The translations under genes were made by a program, and so were the position numbers. From assembly GCA_002502045.1 (NCBI GenBank), contig DAPE01000004.1:1-64000 (forward strand): 64,000 nt of DNA. The letters are read 5' to 3'. The notes below the pieces were generated by a model. That model was not told the origin of the DNA, did not search any database, and worked only from the letters and a program-made list of their open reading frames with translations. Shown here one piece after another: positions 24,014 through 32,996 of the stretch. This DNA is from Candidatus Parvarchaeota archaeon UBA573. Lineage in GTDB: Archaea > Nanobdellota > Nanobdellia > Parvarchaeales > Parvarchaeaceae. Every line of letters begins with the position of its first letter. Position 1 is the stretch's first letter.

Positions 24014-24892
24014 TTAGCTACTGGTGTTTGGAAGGCTGTTTTTTGTTATGTCCTTGTTGAAATCGCTTAGCTTGGAAATGGATTCATTGTAGCTTATAAA
24101 CGATTGTATAGTCATGTTTGTGCTGTTTATTTTAGTTGAAATTGATGCCGAAGCAGCTAAACTGTTTAGCAGGGTTATATTATAAGGTCTGTAAAGGCAG
24201 CTTGTAAGCACCCCTTGTAATTGCTCATTTTGCTGGTTCCCTGACAGCAATGAATCATTGCTGGTGTTTAAAGAAAGAGAAAAATAGGAAACGGTAAATA
24301 AGCAGGGATAACCTTTATAGGTTGTATTATAGGCTTTAAGCAATGAAATGTTAGCATTGTCAAGTGAATTTAAAAGGTAATCTGATATATTTTCAAAGCT
24401 TTCATTAAAAGACTCGCAGGATACTTTGTTGAGTGTCTGTGATGATCCTAAACAGAGATAGGAGTTATTTCCTAGCGAAAAAACATATGAAAGCGAAGTT
24501 AAATTATAGCTTAACCCTGATGATAATTCGTATAAGCCTGAAAAGTTTGAAAAGGCTTCCGAGTTCCCGTTTAACCCCCTTATTAATTGAACATAACCCT
24601 TTGAAAATTCTGAGGTATTTGATCCGCTCCCATTTGAAAGCGACTGCGAAGTTGAAATACTATAATTTACATTGTACAGGACATTTTTTCCATTTGGTAT
24701 AATGTTCTGATAGGTCTGCAATCCTAATATATCATTATAAACAGAATTCTTCAGCGATAAATTCGCAATGTTATAAGCTCCCTGCGGCATGTTAACCGTG
24801 TAATTTCTACTTTTCCCAACCCCAAAAAGGACTAAGACAACTGCAAAAACTGCAAAAGCGGCTATTATGCCAAAGATGTAATATTTTTCCAT
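24014..24892 (-). CDS. Secreted membrane-anchored protein of unknown function
   Basis: 292 residues. A signal anchor lies at about residues 5-24 (IFGIIAAFAVFAVVLVLFGV). The rest is rich in Asn/Ser/Leu/Tyr with many N-x-S/T sequons and four or five cysteines (CLGSS, SCESF, PCLF, SCLYR), so it is probably extracellular, glycosylated and disulfide-bonded. It begins one base after the stop of the HerA-like ATPase gene, implying an operon. I recognise no named domain. Similar anchored proteins recur in this window (6093-7565, 26978-27775). Confidence 0.55.
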   Translation of the reverse strand: MEKYYIFGIIAAFAVFAVVLVLFGVGKSRNYTVNMPQGAYNIANLSLKNSVYNDILGLQTYQNIIPNGKNVLYNVNYSISTSQSLSNGSGSNTSEFSKGYVQLIRGLNGNSEAFSNFSGLYELSSGLSYNLTSLSYVFSLGNNSYLCLGSSQTLNKVSCESFNESFENISDYLLNSLDNANISLLKAYNTTYKGYPCLFTVSYFSLSLNTSNDSLLSGNQQNEQLQGVLTSCLYRPYNITLLNSLAASASISTKINSTNMTIQSFISYNESISKLSDFNKDITKNSLPNTSS

Positions 24893-24893
24893 T

Positions 24894-26213
24894 TTATCTT
24901 TTATTTATTGACTTGCTATTTGTGATTGATTTAGGTGTTTCTCCCCCATGCCAAGTGAACCTTGGTCTTATTTGAACGGGATAAATTCTTTCAGAATTAT
25001 CATCTAATATTATACAAGCACCAGGAAGCCTCGGCAAATCCATTAAATATTTACGTATATCCGAAGCCATGTATGTCTGCATTACGGTGTTCAATGCATC
25101 TATATCCAACTTTGCAGTAACGTGCTGTGAAATTATTATATCGGACTGCGTTATTATGTCAGTATCCAACTTTCCTGGCTGCTGCGTAGCTATCACCAGT
25201 CCTATGCCGGGCTGTCTGCCTTCCTTTATTACCCGGGATAAAGAATCGCTAGCCGCAGTTTTGCCGTTTGCCGGCAGGAATTCATGGACCTCATCTATAA
25301 ACATCCAGACTATAGGAATTGTCTTCTTCTTTTCTTCTTCAGTTATTTCAGTTGAATTTATTTCATTCAATTCTTCCAACCTGCGCTGTGTTGTTCTTAT
25401 CTCTAATATCTTTTGTGACAGCAGACCTATTACTAATGCTCTAAGGCTGAATTCTCCAAAAGAATGCGCGTATAAGCTTATATCTAGTATGTTTATGTAA
25501 CCAGGCATAAGCAAATCCTCTATTTTTGTGCCTTCTTTCTCAAATAAACCCCAGCGTATCGCCGCCTGGAATCTTTCCTTTACTGCCTCTTTAATAGTAT
25601 CGGATGCAGCTATCTGTGAATTTATATTTTCTATGATATCATTTAGGTCATATGTTTTCTTTTCTTCATTCAAAACTTCTAGAACCTGGTTTATCAGTAT
25701 CCCGTATTCATCATTTACAGAAAAGCCGAATATGCCGCACCAATCACTGGCAGAGATTTCATTTGCAGAGATTGAAAATGGATAATCTGCCATCTCGACG
25801 TTTTCTTCCTTAACTTTTTCAAAAGTACCTTTTGGAACAAAAACATTTATGTTTTTAAAGGCAGTTGGCTGGTAATTCCACTGCTTTAGCAGATCTGCCT
25901 CCTTGTAATTAGGATTTTTCATTGTCCAGTATATCCCCATAGTGTCTATTATCAAAGAAGTGATGCTGTTTGCTGTTTCTTCCTCCAATGAAGCCAAACC
26001 CTCTGCTATAACTCCCATTGTATAGCTTTTCCCGGAGCCTCTCTTTCCCGCTATTAATACTACATGCGGCCTAAGCGCATCAAGCATTATATTGTTACCC
26101 AGACTTATGACGTTGCCCATGGTTATGTACTGCTTTCCTATTAAAGTGGTGGCTAAATCCCCATAGTCTTTATGGTCTTTCTCATTTCTTCCTATCACTA
26201 CATTATATACCAT
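24894..26213 (-). CDS. HerA-like hexameric ATPase (HAS-barrel/FtsK-HerA superfamily)
   Basis: 439 residues. An N-terminal barrel-like region precedes Walker A AGKRGSGKSYT (about 55-65). Walker B is WMFIDEVHEF (about 310) and the sensor region GLVIATQQPGKL, typical of archaeal HerA/DUF87 ATPases. Family members pump DNA during end resection with NurA or act in related translocation. No NurA, Mre11 or Rad50 gene is adjacent here; the downstream partner is a secreted protein, so a non-repair role is possible. The promoter probably lies in the 26214-26535 interval. Confidence 0.82.
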   Translation of the reverse strand: MVYNVVIGRNEKDHKDYGDLATTLIGKQYITMGNVISLGNNIMLDALRPHVVLIAGKRGSGKSYTMGVIAEGLASLEEETANSITSLIIDTMGIYWTMKNPNYKEADLLKQWNYQPTAFKNINVFVPKGTFEKVKEENVEMADYPFSISANEISASDWCGIFGFSVNDEYGILINQVLEVLNEEKKTYDLNDIIENINSQIAASDTIKEAVKERFQAAIRWGLFEKEGTKIEDLLMPGYINILDISLYAHSFGEFSLRALVIGLLSQKILEIRTTQRRLEELNEINSTEITEEEKKKTIPIVWMFIDEVHEFLPANGKTAASDSLSRVIKEGRQPGIGLVIATQQPGKLDTDIITQSDIIISQHVTAKLDIDALNTVMQTYMASDIRKYLMDLPRLPGACIILDDNSERIYPVQIRPRFTWHGGETPKSITNSKSINKR

Positions 26214-26535
26214 TATTTCCTGTCATTAACGAATCGATTAACTTCCTTCTTCCAATTTAGTAAGCCCTGTCATCATAGAATTGCACCAAAGCTTAGATTT
26301 CTCTATTGTCAGCATATTGTTATTCTACCTCTCTTGCTATTTATGTTTTAATCTAACAACTCAAATCATCGGCTTTCTGCCTAATTTTATGCAAACTTGG
26401 GTATATAATTAAACTATGGCGGCAATGCTTTAATTAGAAATGAATTATGGAATTTAAGGAAAGAATCAATTTTTATAAGCCAGTTTCATACTTCTATTGA
26501 TATTACTTTTTTAAGCCCTGTCTACTATTCATAGC
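26214..26535 (-). other. Intergenic interval with a possible 25-residue frame
   Basis: The minus strand has ATG at 26315 opening a 25-codon frame (MLTIEKSKLWCNSMMTGLTK and five more residues) ending at 26238, with TATA-like ACATAAATAG and GAGAGGTA upstream. AAGCCCTGTC occurs twice (about 26263 and 26513). Nothing else is recognised; the frame may be chance. Confidence 0.25.
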
Positions 26536-26925
26536 TTAGACGCTATCCTTGTTTTTCTTTAGCCATTCTTCTTCATCAATTTTTATTGATTTTCCTTTGA
26601 CTTCCTCGACGCTATACCGCTTCTCCAGTTGCTTAATCTTTGACAGAAAAGCTTCCTCTAAATCAAAATTTAAATGGTCAGAAATAGCTAAGCAGCCAAA
26701 TAGAACGTCCGCTGTTTCATTCTTTATTTTCTGCAGGAACTCCTTGTCTTCCCTTGTCTTTTTGTCAAGCTCTTTTCCATCCTTCCATAAGAAAAGCTCC
26801 AATAATTCATTTGCTTCTACTGAGATATCTTCTGCTAGATCTTTTGAAGTTTGAAACTGCCTCCAGTCCCTTTCATCTATGAAATTTTTTGCTATTTCAA
26901 CAAGTTCCTTTACGCTTTTTTCCAT
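26536..26925 (-). CDS. MazG-like nucleotide pyrophosphohydrolase (RS21-C6/dCTPase type)
   Basis: 129 residues. FIDERDWRQFQTSKDLAEDI, ISVEANELLELFLW and ETADVLFGCLAISDHL form the EExxE...ExxD-type all-alpha NTP pyrophosphatase active site of the RS21-C6/XTP3TPA family. Such enzymes remove non-canonical or excess dNTPs such as dCTP derivatives. A short Lys/Glu-rich tail follows. It stands alone on the minus strand, with its own short upstream spacer before the next secreted protein gene. Confidence 0.87.
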   Translation of the reverse strand: MEKSVKELVEIAKNFIDERDWRQFQTSKDLAEDISVEANELLELFLWKDGKELDKKTREDKEFLQKIKNETADVLFGCLAISDHLNFDLEEAFLSKIKQLEKRYSVEEVKGKSIKIDEEEWLKKNKDSV

Positions 26926-26977
26926 AATTTATAAGGAAATCTTAGAGATTAATTCTTTTTCTACAAATTAAAGAAAA

Positions 26978-27775
26978 CTAAGAAAACAGCGAATTGACTA
27001 TGCTTTTAGCCTGCGAGTAATCTAGATTGCCATTAGATATCTCAGCTAATACAAATGATTTGCCATTTGCTAGATAAAGCTCTGTCACGTTTTCCAAGGA
27101 CGAATTAGATGAGTTTAGCTCGCCATTTATATAAATAATGCTTGAATTATCAATTGTACTTGAATTGTATTGAATTTTTGAATCATTTGCATATTCCCTA
27201 CTGAGTTCGCTTTTTACTCCATTAAAAAGTGATGCTGTTTCAGATGAAGAATTAAGGTAATAAACATTTGTTTCAAAAAGCGAAACATTTGCGGTCTTAT
27301 TGGCTTCTATTTCTGGAATTTCAGAAGACGGAGCAAATTCCTCCAACGTTGCTGCAACTGTTCCCGGTGGGAAATAACCAGTGCTAGCGTATTCATTTAC
27401 TATAGTAGAGTTTAGAGTTTCATTATTTACTAATGTCCAGTTGCCTCCAATTATCGAGTCAAGTCCGGAATTTGAAAGCGAATTTATAGGGGAATAGCTT
27501 ACTACAGCTGCCGTTTTATTGGCAGGATGAAATAGGAATACTGCAATTAATATTACTGCTATAACTATGATTACTGCAGGCAAAATAACTTTTATAGGCA
27601 TTTTAAATGATTGCTTAGATTTAGGTTTTCCTTCCACCCCTGCTTGATTCGAATCAGTTGTGCTTTTCTGATCTTTATTGCCTTCAACGCCTTTCTCTGA
27701 GTCTGGATTTTGTTCTTTCTTAATGTCTTTTTCTTGATTTAAATCCAGATTCTGTTTTTTCTCATCAGAATCCAT
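26978..27775 (-). CDS. Type II membrane protein with charged cytosolic tail
   Basis: 265 residues. The first 60 residues are highly charged and Gln/Asp/Lys-rich (KKQNLDLNQEKDIKKEQN), then comes a membrane span at about residues 64-84 (VILPAVIIVIAVILIAVFLF) and an outer domain of 180 residues with many sequons. No cysteine cluster or catalytic motif is seen. The outer part (GGNWTLVNNETLN, SSETASLFNGV) resembles proteins that bind or sense at the surface, but I cannot name a family. Confidence 0.5.
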   Translation of the reverse strand: MDSDEKKQNLDLNQEKDIKKEQNPDSEKGVEGNKDQKSTTDSNQAGVEGKPKSKQSFKMPIKVILPAVIIVIAVILIAVFLFHPANKTAAVVSYSPINSLSNSGLDSIIGGNWTLVNNETLNSTIVNEYASTGYFPPGTVAATLEEFAPSSEIPEIEANKTANVSLFETNVYYLNSSSETASLFNGVKSELSREYANDSKIQYNSSTIDNSSIIYINGELNSSNSSLENVTELYLANGKSFVLAEISNGNLDYSQAKSIVNSLFS

Positions 27776-28336
27776 TCAATGTTTAAATTATGCTAATATT
27801 TAAAAGTTTCTTATTTACTTTGCAGTATTTCTTCTATTTTGCTTTCCAACTTTTGCGGAAGCATCTTTATCTTCTTCAGCGAAGCCCTTGGTTAATTTCT
27901 AACCTCTAAAGAACTGTATTTTTCGTTTTTTGTTTACACGCATTTAAAACTTAGCTGTATAAAGGTGCAGCATCTTTAAAACGAGACTAAAAAATGAGAT
28001 ATTAACACATTCACCGCTTCTAAGATTGGGATTACTGAAATACATCCCAGCTGATATGTTTTTTCTGTGTACATTACAAGGACAGTTGCTGCTTTTTCCG
28101 GATAATTTATTAAATCAGAACCTTTTTCTTCTTTCCTTAAGTTTATCTTGATTTCTTAGTAACTTTCCTTTTTATTGTATTGCATTTAGTTTCTATGAAG
28201 TAATTCATTATTTAAAATTTTGTATACTATTGAAACAATCTGCTAGTTTAGTTTTTTTATTCTAATTTTTCTCAGTTGTAAATACAAAACTTTACTTGAA
28301 ACATTAAAACAGGATATTTTTTAATTACTGTAAAAA
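27776..28336 (-). other. Intergenic stretch with decayed coding-like fragments
   Basis: No intact gene seen. On the minus strand two open stretches lack starts. One of about 25 codons near 27812-27890 ends LPQKLESKIEEILQSK. One of about 56 codons (27976-28150) includes NYPEKAATVLVMYTEKTYQL. Stops interrupt the frames between them. This looks like a degraded gene, but chance cannot be excluded. Confidence 0.3.
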
Positions 28337-28419
28337 CGCTGGGTGCAGGATTCGAACCTACGCATCCTTTCGGAAACCGGTTCTCGAGACCGGCGCTTTA
28401 ACCGCTCAGCCAACCCAGC
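28337..28419 (-). tRNA. tRNA-Ser (anticodon CGA)
   Basis: Minus strand: acceptor GCTGGGT/ACCCAGC, D-arm GCTGAGCGGTTAAAGC, anticodon stem CCGGT/ACCGG with loop CTCGAGA (anticodon CGA), long class II variable arm, T-loop TTCGAAT, discriminator G. Long arm and G73 fit serine. CCA is not encoded. It marks the left side of the polysaccharide island. Confidence 0.95.
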
Positions 28420-28487
28420 TTTTCACTTTTTTATATGAATTTTCTAGTTATTATTGCTTTAAATTTTACTCTTGCTATTAAAATATC

Positions 28488-29513
28488 GTGGAAGTAACAC
28501 TTATAGCAGAGACCCTAGATCCAAGCAAGGGCGGTATACCAAGATATAACTATGAGATAAGCAAGATAAAAGAAATAAAAAATGTAGTTGACTTTTCAAA
28601 AAGCCTTAGCAATGAAGGGCTTTCAAATAAATTCTTAAACAAGCTTTACAGGCGTAAAAACGTACTTGAAAAGAATGCAGATAAGCTTGGCAAGGTACTG
28701 CATTTCACTCAGCCTGAAGTGATGGTTAAAACTGAAGAACTGAGAAAAAGGAAAATAATCCTTACAGTGCATGATTTAGCAGTTTTCGGTACTATGAAGG
28801 TTAAAGGAGTTTATGGAAGCTTACGTGGAATGTCCTTTCAAAAGCAGTTTAAGTTTGCTGTTGAACGTGCTGACACTATAATGGTGAATAGCACTCAAAC
28901 CAGAGACGAACTCATAAACATACTTAAAACCGACCCAGGTAAGATAGTGGTCGACAACCTTGGCATAGAGGATAAATTCAAGCCATTAGAAGTTAAAAAG
29001 GAAGGGATAATAGGCTATTTCGGTGGCTTCAACAGGAGAAAAAGAGTTGACAAGCTTATTGACGATTTTATAGCCTCTTCTTTAAATGCAAAACTAAAGC
29101 TTGTAATATTCGGAAACAATGAAGATTACCCTTTACTAAAGAAAAAATACGAAAAGTTTGGGAGCATAATCTTCAAAGAGAAAATACCTGAAGAGGAGAT
29201 TGTAAAGGTTATAAACAGCTTTGACTTCTTTGTTTATCCTACTTCTTATGAAGGCTTTGGCTTGCCATTACTGGAGTGCATAGCCTGCGGTATACCTTCT
29301 TTTATATACAAAGATGCAGTTATACCTGAAGAAGTAAAAAAATATGCCATTGAAATTGATAAACTTGATGACATAATTACAAAAGACTACAATGAACTGC
29401 AAAAGGAATTTACTGAGAAAGCAAAGAAGGTAAAGGAAGAGTTCTCCTGGGACAAATGTCGTGCAAACCTTTTGGAGGAATACAAAAAAATCCTTAGCCA
29501 ATCCTTTAAATAA
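28488..29513 (+). CDS. GT4-family glycosyltransferase
   Basis: 341 residues. The C-terminal half carries GIIGYFGGFNRRKRVDKLID and YEGFGLPLLECIACGIPSF, which is the EX7E donor-binding motif of GT4 (GT-B fold). The N-terminus has PSKGGIPRYNYEI, the usual acceptor-domain start. It transfers a sugar from a nucleotide donor to an acceptor in polysaccharide or glycolipid synthesis. The start is GTG; no better codon is seen in frame. It is the first gene of the surface polysaccharide island and ends eight bases from the convergent sulfatase-like gene. Confidence 0.85.
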   Translation: MEVTLIAETLDPSKGGIPRYNYEISKIKEIKNVVDFSKSLSNEGLSNKFLNKLYRRKNVLEKNADKLGKVLHFTQPEVMVKTEELRKRKIILTVHDLAVFGTMKVKGVYGSLRGMSFQKQFKFAVERADTIMVNSTQTRDELINILKTDPGKIVVDNLGIEDKFKPLEVKKEGIIGYFGGFNRRKRVDKLIDDFIASSLNAKLKLVIFGNNEDYPLLKKKYEKFGSIIFKEKIPEEEIVKVINSFDFFVYPTSYEGFGLPLLECIACGIPSFIYKDAVIPEEVKKYAIEIDKLDDIITKDYNELQKEFTEKAKKVKEEFSWDKCRANLLEEYKKILSQSFK

Positions 29514-29520
29514 AACATTA

Positions 29521-30849
29521 TTATTCAGGTAACTTAAAATTCTCTTTTCCTGCAAAAATCTCTAACTCGTTTTTTAGGTCTTCAAACTCATCTTTATAAT
29601 CCTTAGGATTTACATCTTGCCCATCCTTTGTAAATTCTTCTATTAAGCCATTTGTTCCGTCTACATTTAATTTAAATCCACCCTTGAAAACTGCCTTTCT
29701 TACCTTTTCGTACTTCTGTTTTATATAATCTGCTCTATCCTTATATGTATCTGGCAGTACTATTGTAGTTCCATACGATTCGGAAAATGCAGTTTCCGTG
29801 GTAAGAACTGAATCATCTCCCTCTTCCATTACACTTTTTATTAGCTTTAATATGCTGGTTGTACTTTGATATCCGTTCTTCCTTTCGAATTTCTTGCTAT
29901 TTGGATACTTTACTATTAAAGGCACACGTATTATCTCATCATAAAGGAAAGTATCATGATACATATGGCCATGCTCATTAAAAGCCTGGCCATGATCTGC
30001 AGTTACTATTATTAAAGTATTATCATATAACCCGCTTTTCTTCAAAGTATTTATCAATACACCAAGCTGCGAATCAAGATACTCTAATTCCTTTATGTAT
30101 CTCTGTTTTAGATAATTTACCCTGTTTTGGCTTATTTTTTTAATTCCAACGTAGTTTTTGAATATCTCATCACCATGTGAAATTGTTTCATATGGTTCAT
30201 GCATCTCCATGAAATTTATGAACTTAAATGACATTTCATGCCACCTTCCATATGACATTAGGTTGTTAGTAAGTGTGCTTCCTTTATCTAATGGAAAGTT
30301 ATAAAGACTGTCTATTTTCTTCATTTTTCTGAAATAAGAATAAAACTTGGGGATATCCAATAACCTTCCTTTCTTCAACAGATTAAATAATATCTCCTTA
30401 GGGCTCCTGCCAAGGGTCCTGGCTTCTTTTATTATTTCAGATTCTCTTGTTATTGGTCTAGCGTAATCTATCATGTAAAAACTATCGAAACCCTTATCAA
30501 AAAGCATCTGGGGCGAAACCATTATATTGTTAGAAAGTCCTTCAGTTGTGTAACCTTTGCTGTGAAAGAACTCTGACATTATTTCTGCAGTTAACTGTTC
30601 ATGAAACTTATTAAGTCCGTATAACTTAACATCAAATGTTTCATGTACTCTGTGCTCACTAGGGTATAAACCAGTAAAGATTGAAACATGTGAAGGATAA
30701 GTCCAGGGTGCTGGCGCTATTGCATTTTCATAAACCATCGAATCTTCTGCTAATCTGTTTAGATTAGGGGTTTTTGCTTCTCCGCCGTATATTCCTACCA
30801 CATCTTTTCTTAATGTATCACAAACTACCAAAAGAACATTCGGGTGCAT
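29521..30849 (-). CDS. Alkaline-phosphatase-superfamily (sulfatase-like) enzyme
   Basis: 442 residues. VLLVVCDTLRKD gives the metal Asp near residue 11. WTYPSHVSIFTG holds Thr50 at the position of the sulfatase formylglycine Cys/Ser. IIVTADHGQAFNEHGH is the second metal site. With Thr as nucleophile the enzyme is more like phospho-transferases of the LtaS/EptA/phosphoglycerol type than a true sulfatase; this is family inference. No signal peptide or membrane span is evident, so it would act in the cytosol or at the membrane face. It lies in a minus-strand pair with the GT4 gene upstream. Confidence 0.8.
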   Translation of the reverse strand: MHPNVLLVVCDTLRKDVVGIYGGEAKTPNLNRLAEDSMVYENAIAPAPWTYPSHVSIFTGLYPSEHRVHETFDVKLYGLNKFHEQLTAEIMSEFFHSKGYTTEGLSNNIMVSPQMLFDKGFDSFYMIDYARPITRESEIIKEARTLGRSPKEILFNLLKKGRLLDIPKFYSYFRKMKKIDSLYNFPLDKGSTLTNNLMSYGRWHEMSFKFINFMEMHEPYETISHGDEIFKNYVGIKKISQNRVNYLKQRYIKELEYLDSQLGVLINTLKKSGLYDNTLIIVTADHGQAFNEHGHMYHDTFLYDEIIRVPLIVKYPNSKKFERKNGYQSTTSILKLIKSVMEEGDDSVLTTETAFSESYGTTIVLPDTYKDRADYIKQKYEKVRKAVFKGGFKLNVDGTNGLIEEFTKDGQDVNPKDYKDEFEDLKNELEIFAGKENFKLPE

Positions 30850-30874
30850 AAGAAAGCTATAAATTGTTTATAAT

Positions 30875-31921
30875 TTAAATACTTCTATCCAAAAATTCTT
30901 CTATATATTTTTTGAAAAGCATTCTGCCGGATTTCTCATTTACTTCCCTACCTATTTCTCTCGCCTTCTTTGAAAGTCTTAGCTTTTCAGCATAACTTAG
31001 ATTAAAATAATCTTCTATCTCTTTTGCTGCTTTATGGTAATCAAGCGGAACAACAAATTTTTGATTTATTTTATTCACAAACTCCTTTGAACCGGTGTAC
31101 TCTGAAACTATTGTCGGTAAACCGGCAGTAAGGGCCTCCGTAACTGAAATTGCCATGGCATCTCCCCTACCAAGATGAACATAAAGTGCTGCTTTCCGGA
31201 GATAATCTGCTATGCTTTTGACTGTACCTGTAAATATTATGCCTTCTGCTATTGAATACTGTGAAACTATGTATTCGCTATTCCCGCCGACTATAAAAAG
31301 CCTCAGACCCTTTATCCTCTTTTTTGCTTCTTTGAATGCCTTAACAAGTAAATCCACTCCTTTCAAATCAAAATTCCCGAAACGAAGCCTTATGTTCCCA
31401 ACAAAAACAATGTTCTTGCTTTTAAGATTTGGTTTGATTTTAAGCAGTTCCTTCCTTACGTTTTCCTTCGGCGCTGGATAAACAACTTTTATTTTTTCGG
31501 GTTTAACGCCTAATTTTATCAAAAAATCCCTTTGCATATTGCTGACTGCTATAAACAACCCTACTTTTTTTATAAGCATTTTGTACAAAAGCAGCTTAGG
31601 TCTGCTCACAAAACCATTAAATATCAGGTAAGGCCACTCCGAAGCAACTATTACTATTATTTTTGTTTTCTTATCAACAGCCCCGGAATACAGCAAACCA
31701 ACTAAAGCTAGATCCTCAAATATTATTGCATCAAATCCATTTAATGACTTTTTCATGCCAGAAAATGTCTTATAGATATTTAAGTATCTTAGCCCTCTGT
31801 TGTTAACCCTAGAAAGCTCAGGAACTGTGATTTCTTTTGCTTTCAAATCACTTACAAAATTCTTGTGGGCCCAGTGCCCCCCATTTGAAAGATGAACGAA
31901 AGCTATATTCCTGTAAACCAT
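30875..31921 (-). CDS. GT4-like glycosyltransferase
   Basis: 348 residues from ATG at 31921. The GT-B fold is shown by FVGNIRLRFGNFDLKGVDLL, GLRLFIVGGNSEYI and the C-terminal VHLGRGDAMAISVTEALTAGLP, where the usual EX7E appears as a variant around GDAMAISVTEAL. A GTG at 31939 would add six residues. I prefer the ATG because a TATA-like TTTATTTAAG at about 31943-31952 lies about 26 bases before it. It probably leads a two-gene unit with the sulfatase-like gene (25-base gap). Confidence 0.8.
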   Translation of the reverse strand: MVYRNIAFVHLSNGGHWAHKNFVSDLKAKEITVPELSRVNNRGLRYLNIYKTFSGMKKSLNGFDAIIFEDLALVGLLYSGAVDKKTKIIVIVASEWPYLIFNGFVSRPKLLLYKMLIKKVGLFIAVSNMQRDFLIKLGVKPEKIKVVYPAPKENVRKELLKIKPNLKSKNIVFVGNIRLRFGNFDLKGVDLLVKAFKEAKKRIKGLRLFIVGGNSEYIVSQYSIAEGIIFTGTVKSIADYLRKAALYVHLGRGDAMAISVTEALTAGLPTIVSEYTGSKEFVNKINQKFVVPLDYHKAAKEIEDYFNLSYAEKLRLSKKAREIGREVNEKSGRMLFKKYIEEFLDRSI

Positions 31922-31992
31922 ATCAAGGGAATAAAACACTTAAATAAATGCATTCCGTATTATAAATAGAGGGGATTAAATTAAAATAACCC

Positions 31993-32946
31993 ATGCAAAA
32001 CGTACGTGAAAAAAGTATTCTTGTTACTGGCGGAGCTGGATTCATAGGCTCCAATTTAATAGAAAACCTGATAAAAGAGAATGAAATAACTGTAATTGAT
32101 GATTTATCTAATTCTGCGGGCGACAGGTTTGTAAAAGAATTTGAAAATAGGGATAATTTCAAATTGATAACAAATGACATAAACAGAAACGGGGCTTTTG
32201 ATTCTATTGGCAAAGTCGATTTAGTAGTGCATTTCGCTGCTAACCCTGAAGTCAATAAAGGATATGAAAACCCGGATATATCTTTTAATGACATAAACGG
32301 CACAAAAAACGTGTTAAAATTCCTGAAAGAAAAGGAAATAAAAAACATGATATTTGCATCTTCTTCTGTTGTTTATGGAGAACCTGAAATTATGCCTGTG
32401 AAGGAAAACCAAGGACCCTACAAACCAATCTCTGCCTATGGGGCTTACAAATTGGCTAGTGAAGGTATGATAACCGCTTATTCGCATTACTACGGAATAA
32501 AAGCAGGGATATTCAGATTTGCCAATGTAGTTGGAAAAAACCAAACTCATGGAGTAATCCTTGATTTTATAAAAAAGCTTAAGGCTAACCCAAAGGAATT
32601 GACTATATTGGGTGATGGCACGCAAAGCAAGTCATACATACATGTAAGCGACTGCGTTTCAGCCATTATGTACTTAAATGAGAGAATTGATAAAATGGAG
32701 ATAATAAACCTTGGAAACAGAGGCACTACCTCCGTTATTAAAATTGCTGATGTAGTTAAAGAGAAAATGAAACTGGGTGAAGTAAATTATAAACTATCTA
32801 ATTCCAAAGACGGCAGAGGCTGGAAGGGGGATGTAAAAAAGATTGAGCTAGATGTATCCAAAGCAGAGAACTTAGGATGGAAAAACAGATATAACAGCGA
32901 TGAAGCCATTGAGAAAGCTGTTGATGAGCTACTTAAACAGATTTGA
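31993..32946 (+). CDS. NAD-dependent nucleotide-sugar epimerase (GalE-like)
   Basis: 317 residues, extended SDR family. LVTGGAGFIGSNLI is the NAD-binding GxxGxxG motif, and FASSSVVYGEP with YGAYK gives the catalytic Ser and YxxxK. Late motifs HVSDCVSAI and INLGNRGTTS are typical of UDP-glucose 4-epimerase-like enzymes. The exact sugar is not determined. It has its own promoter, divergent from the GT4 gene, and converges on galU. A 4-epimerase here would supply UDP-Gal or UDP-GalNAc-like donors to the island's glycosyltransferases. Confidence 0.82.
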   Translation: MQNVREKSILVTGGAGFIGSNLIENLIKENEITVIDDLSNSAGDRFVKEFENRDNFKLITNDINRNGAFDSIGKVDLVVHFAANPEVNKGYENPDISFNDINGTKNVLKFLKEKEIKNMIFASSSVVYGEPEIMPVKENQGPYKPISAYGAYKLASEGMITAYSHYYGIKAGIFRFANVVGKNQTHGVILDFIKKLKANPKELTILGDGTQSKSYIHVSDCVSAIMYLNERIDKMEIINLGNRGTTSVIKIADVVKEKMKLGEVNYKLSNSKDGRGWKGDVKKIELDVSKAENLGWKNRYNSDEAIEKAVDELLKQI

Positions 32947-32996
32947 ATATTAACAACCGCCTTTATAGTCTGTTTAGTGCTTGGACGGCTATGTTT

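Noticed and set aside
26238..26315. Box C/D RNA at an ATGATGA motif near 26270
   Set aside because: The motif is present, but no properly spaced CTGA D box or second C'/D' pair follows.
31923..32348. Minus-strand open frame opposite the epimerase start
   Set aside because: It overlaps a clear SDR gene and has no start signal or motif.
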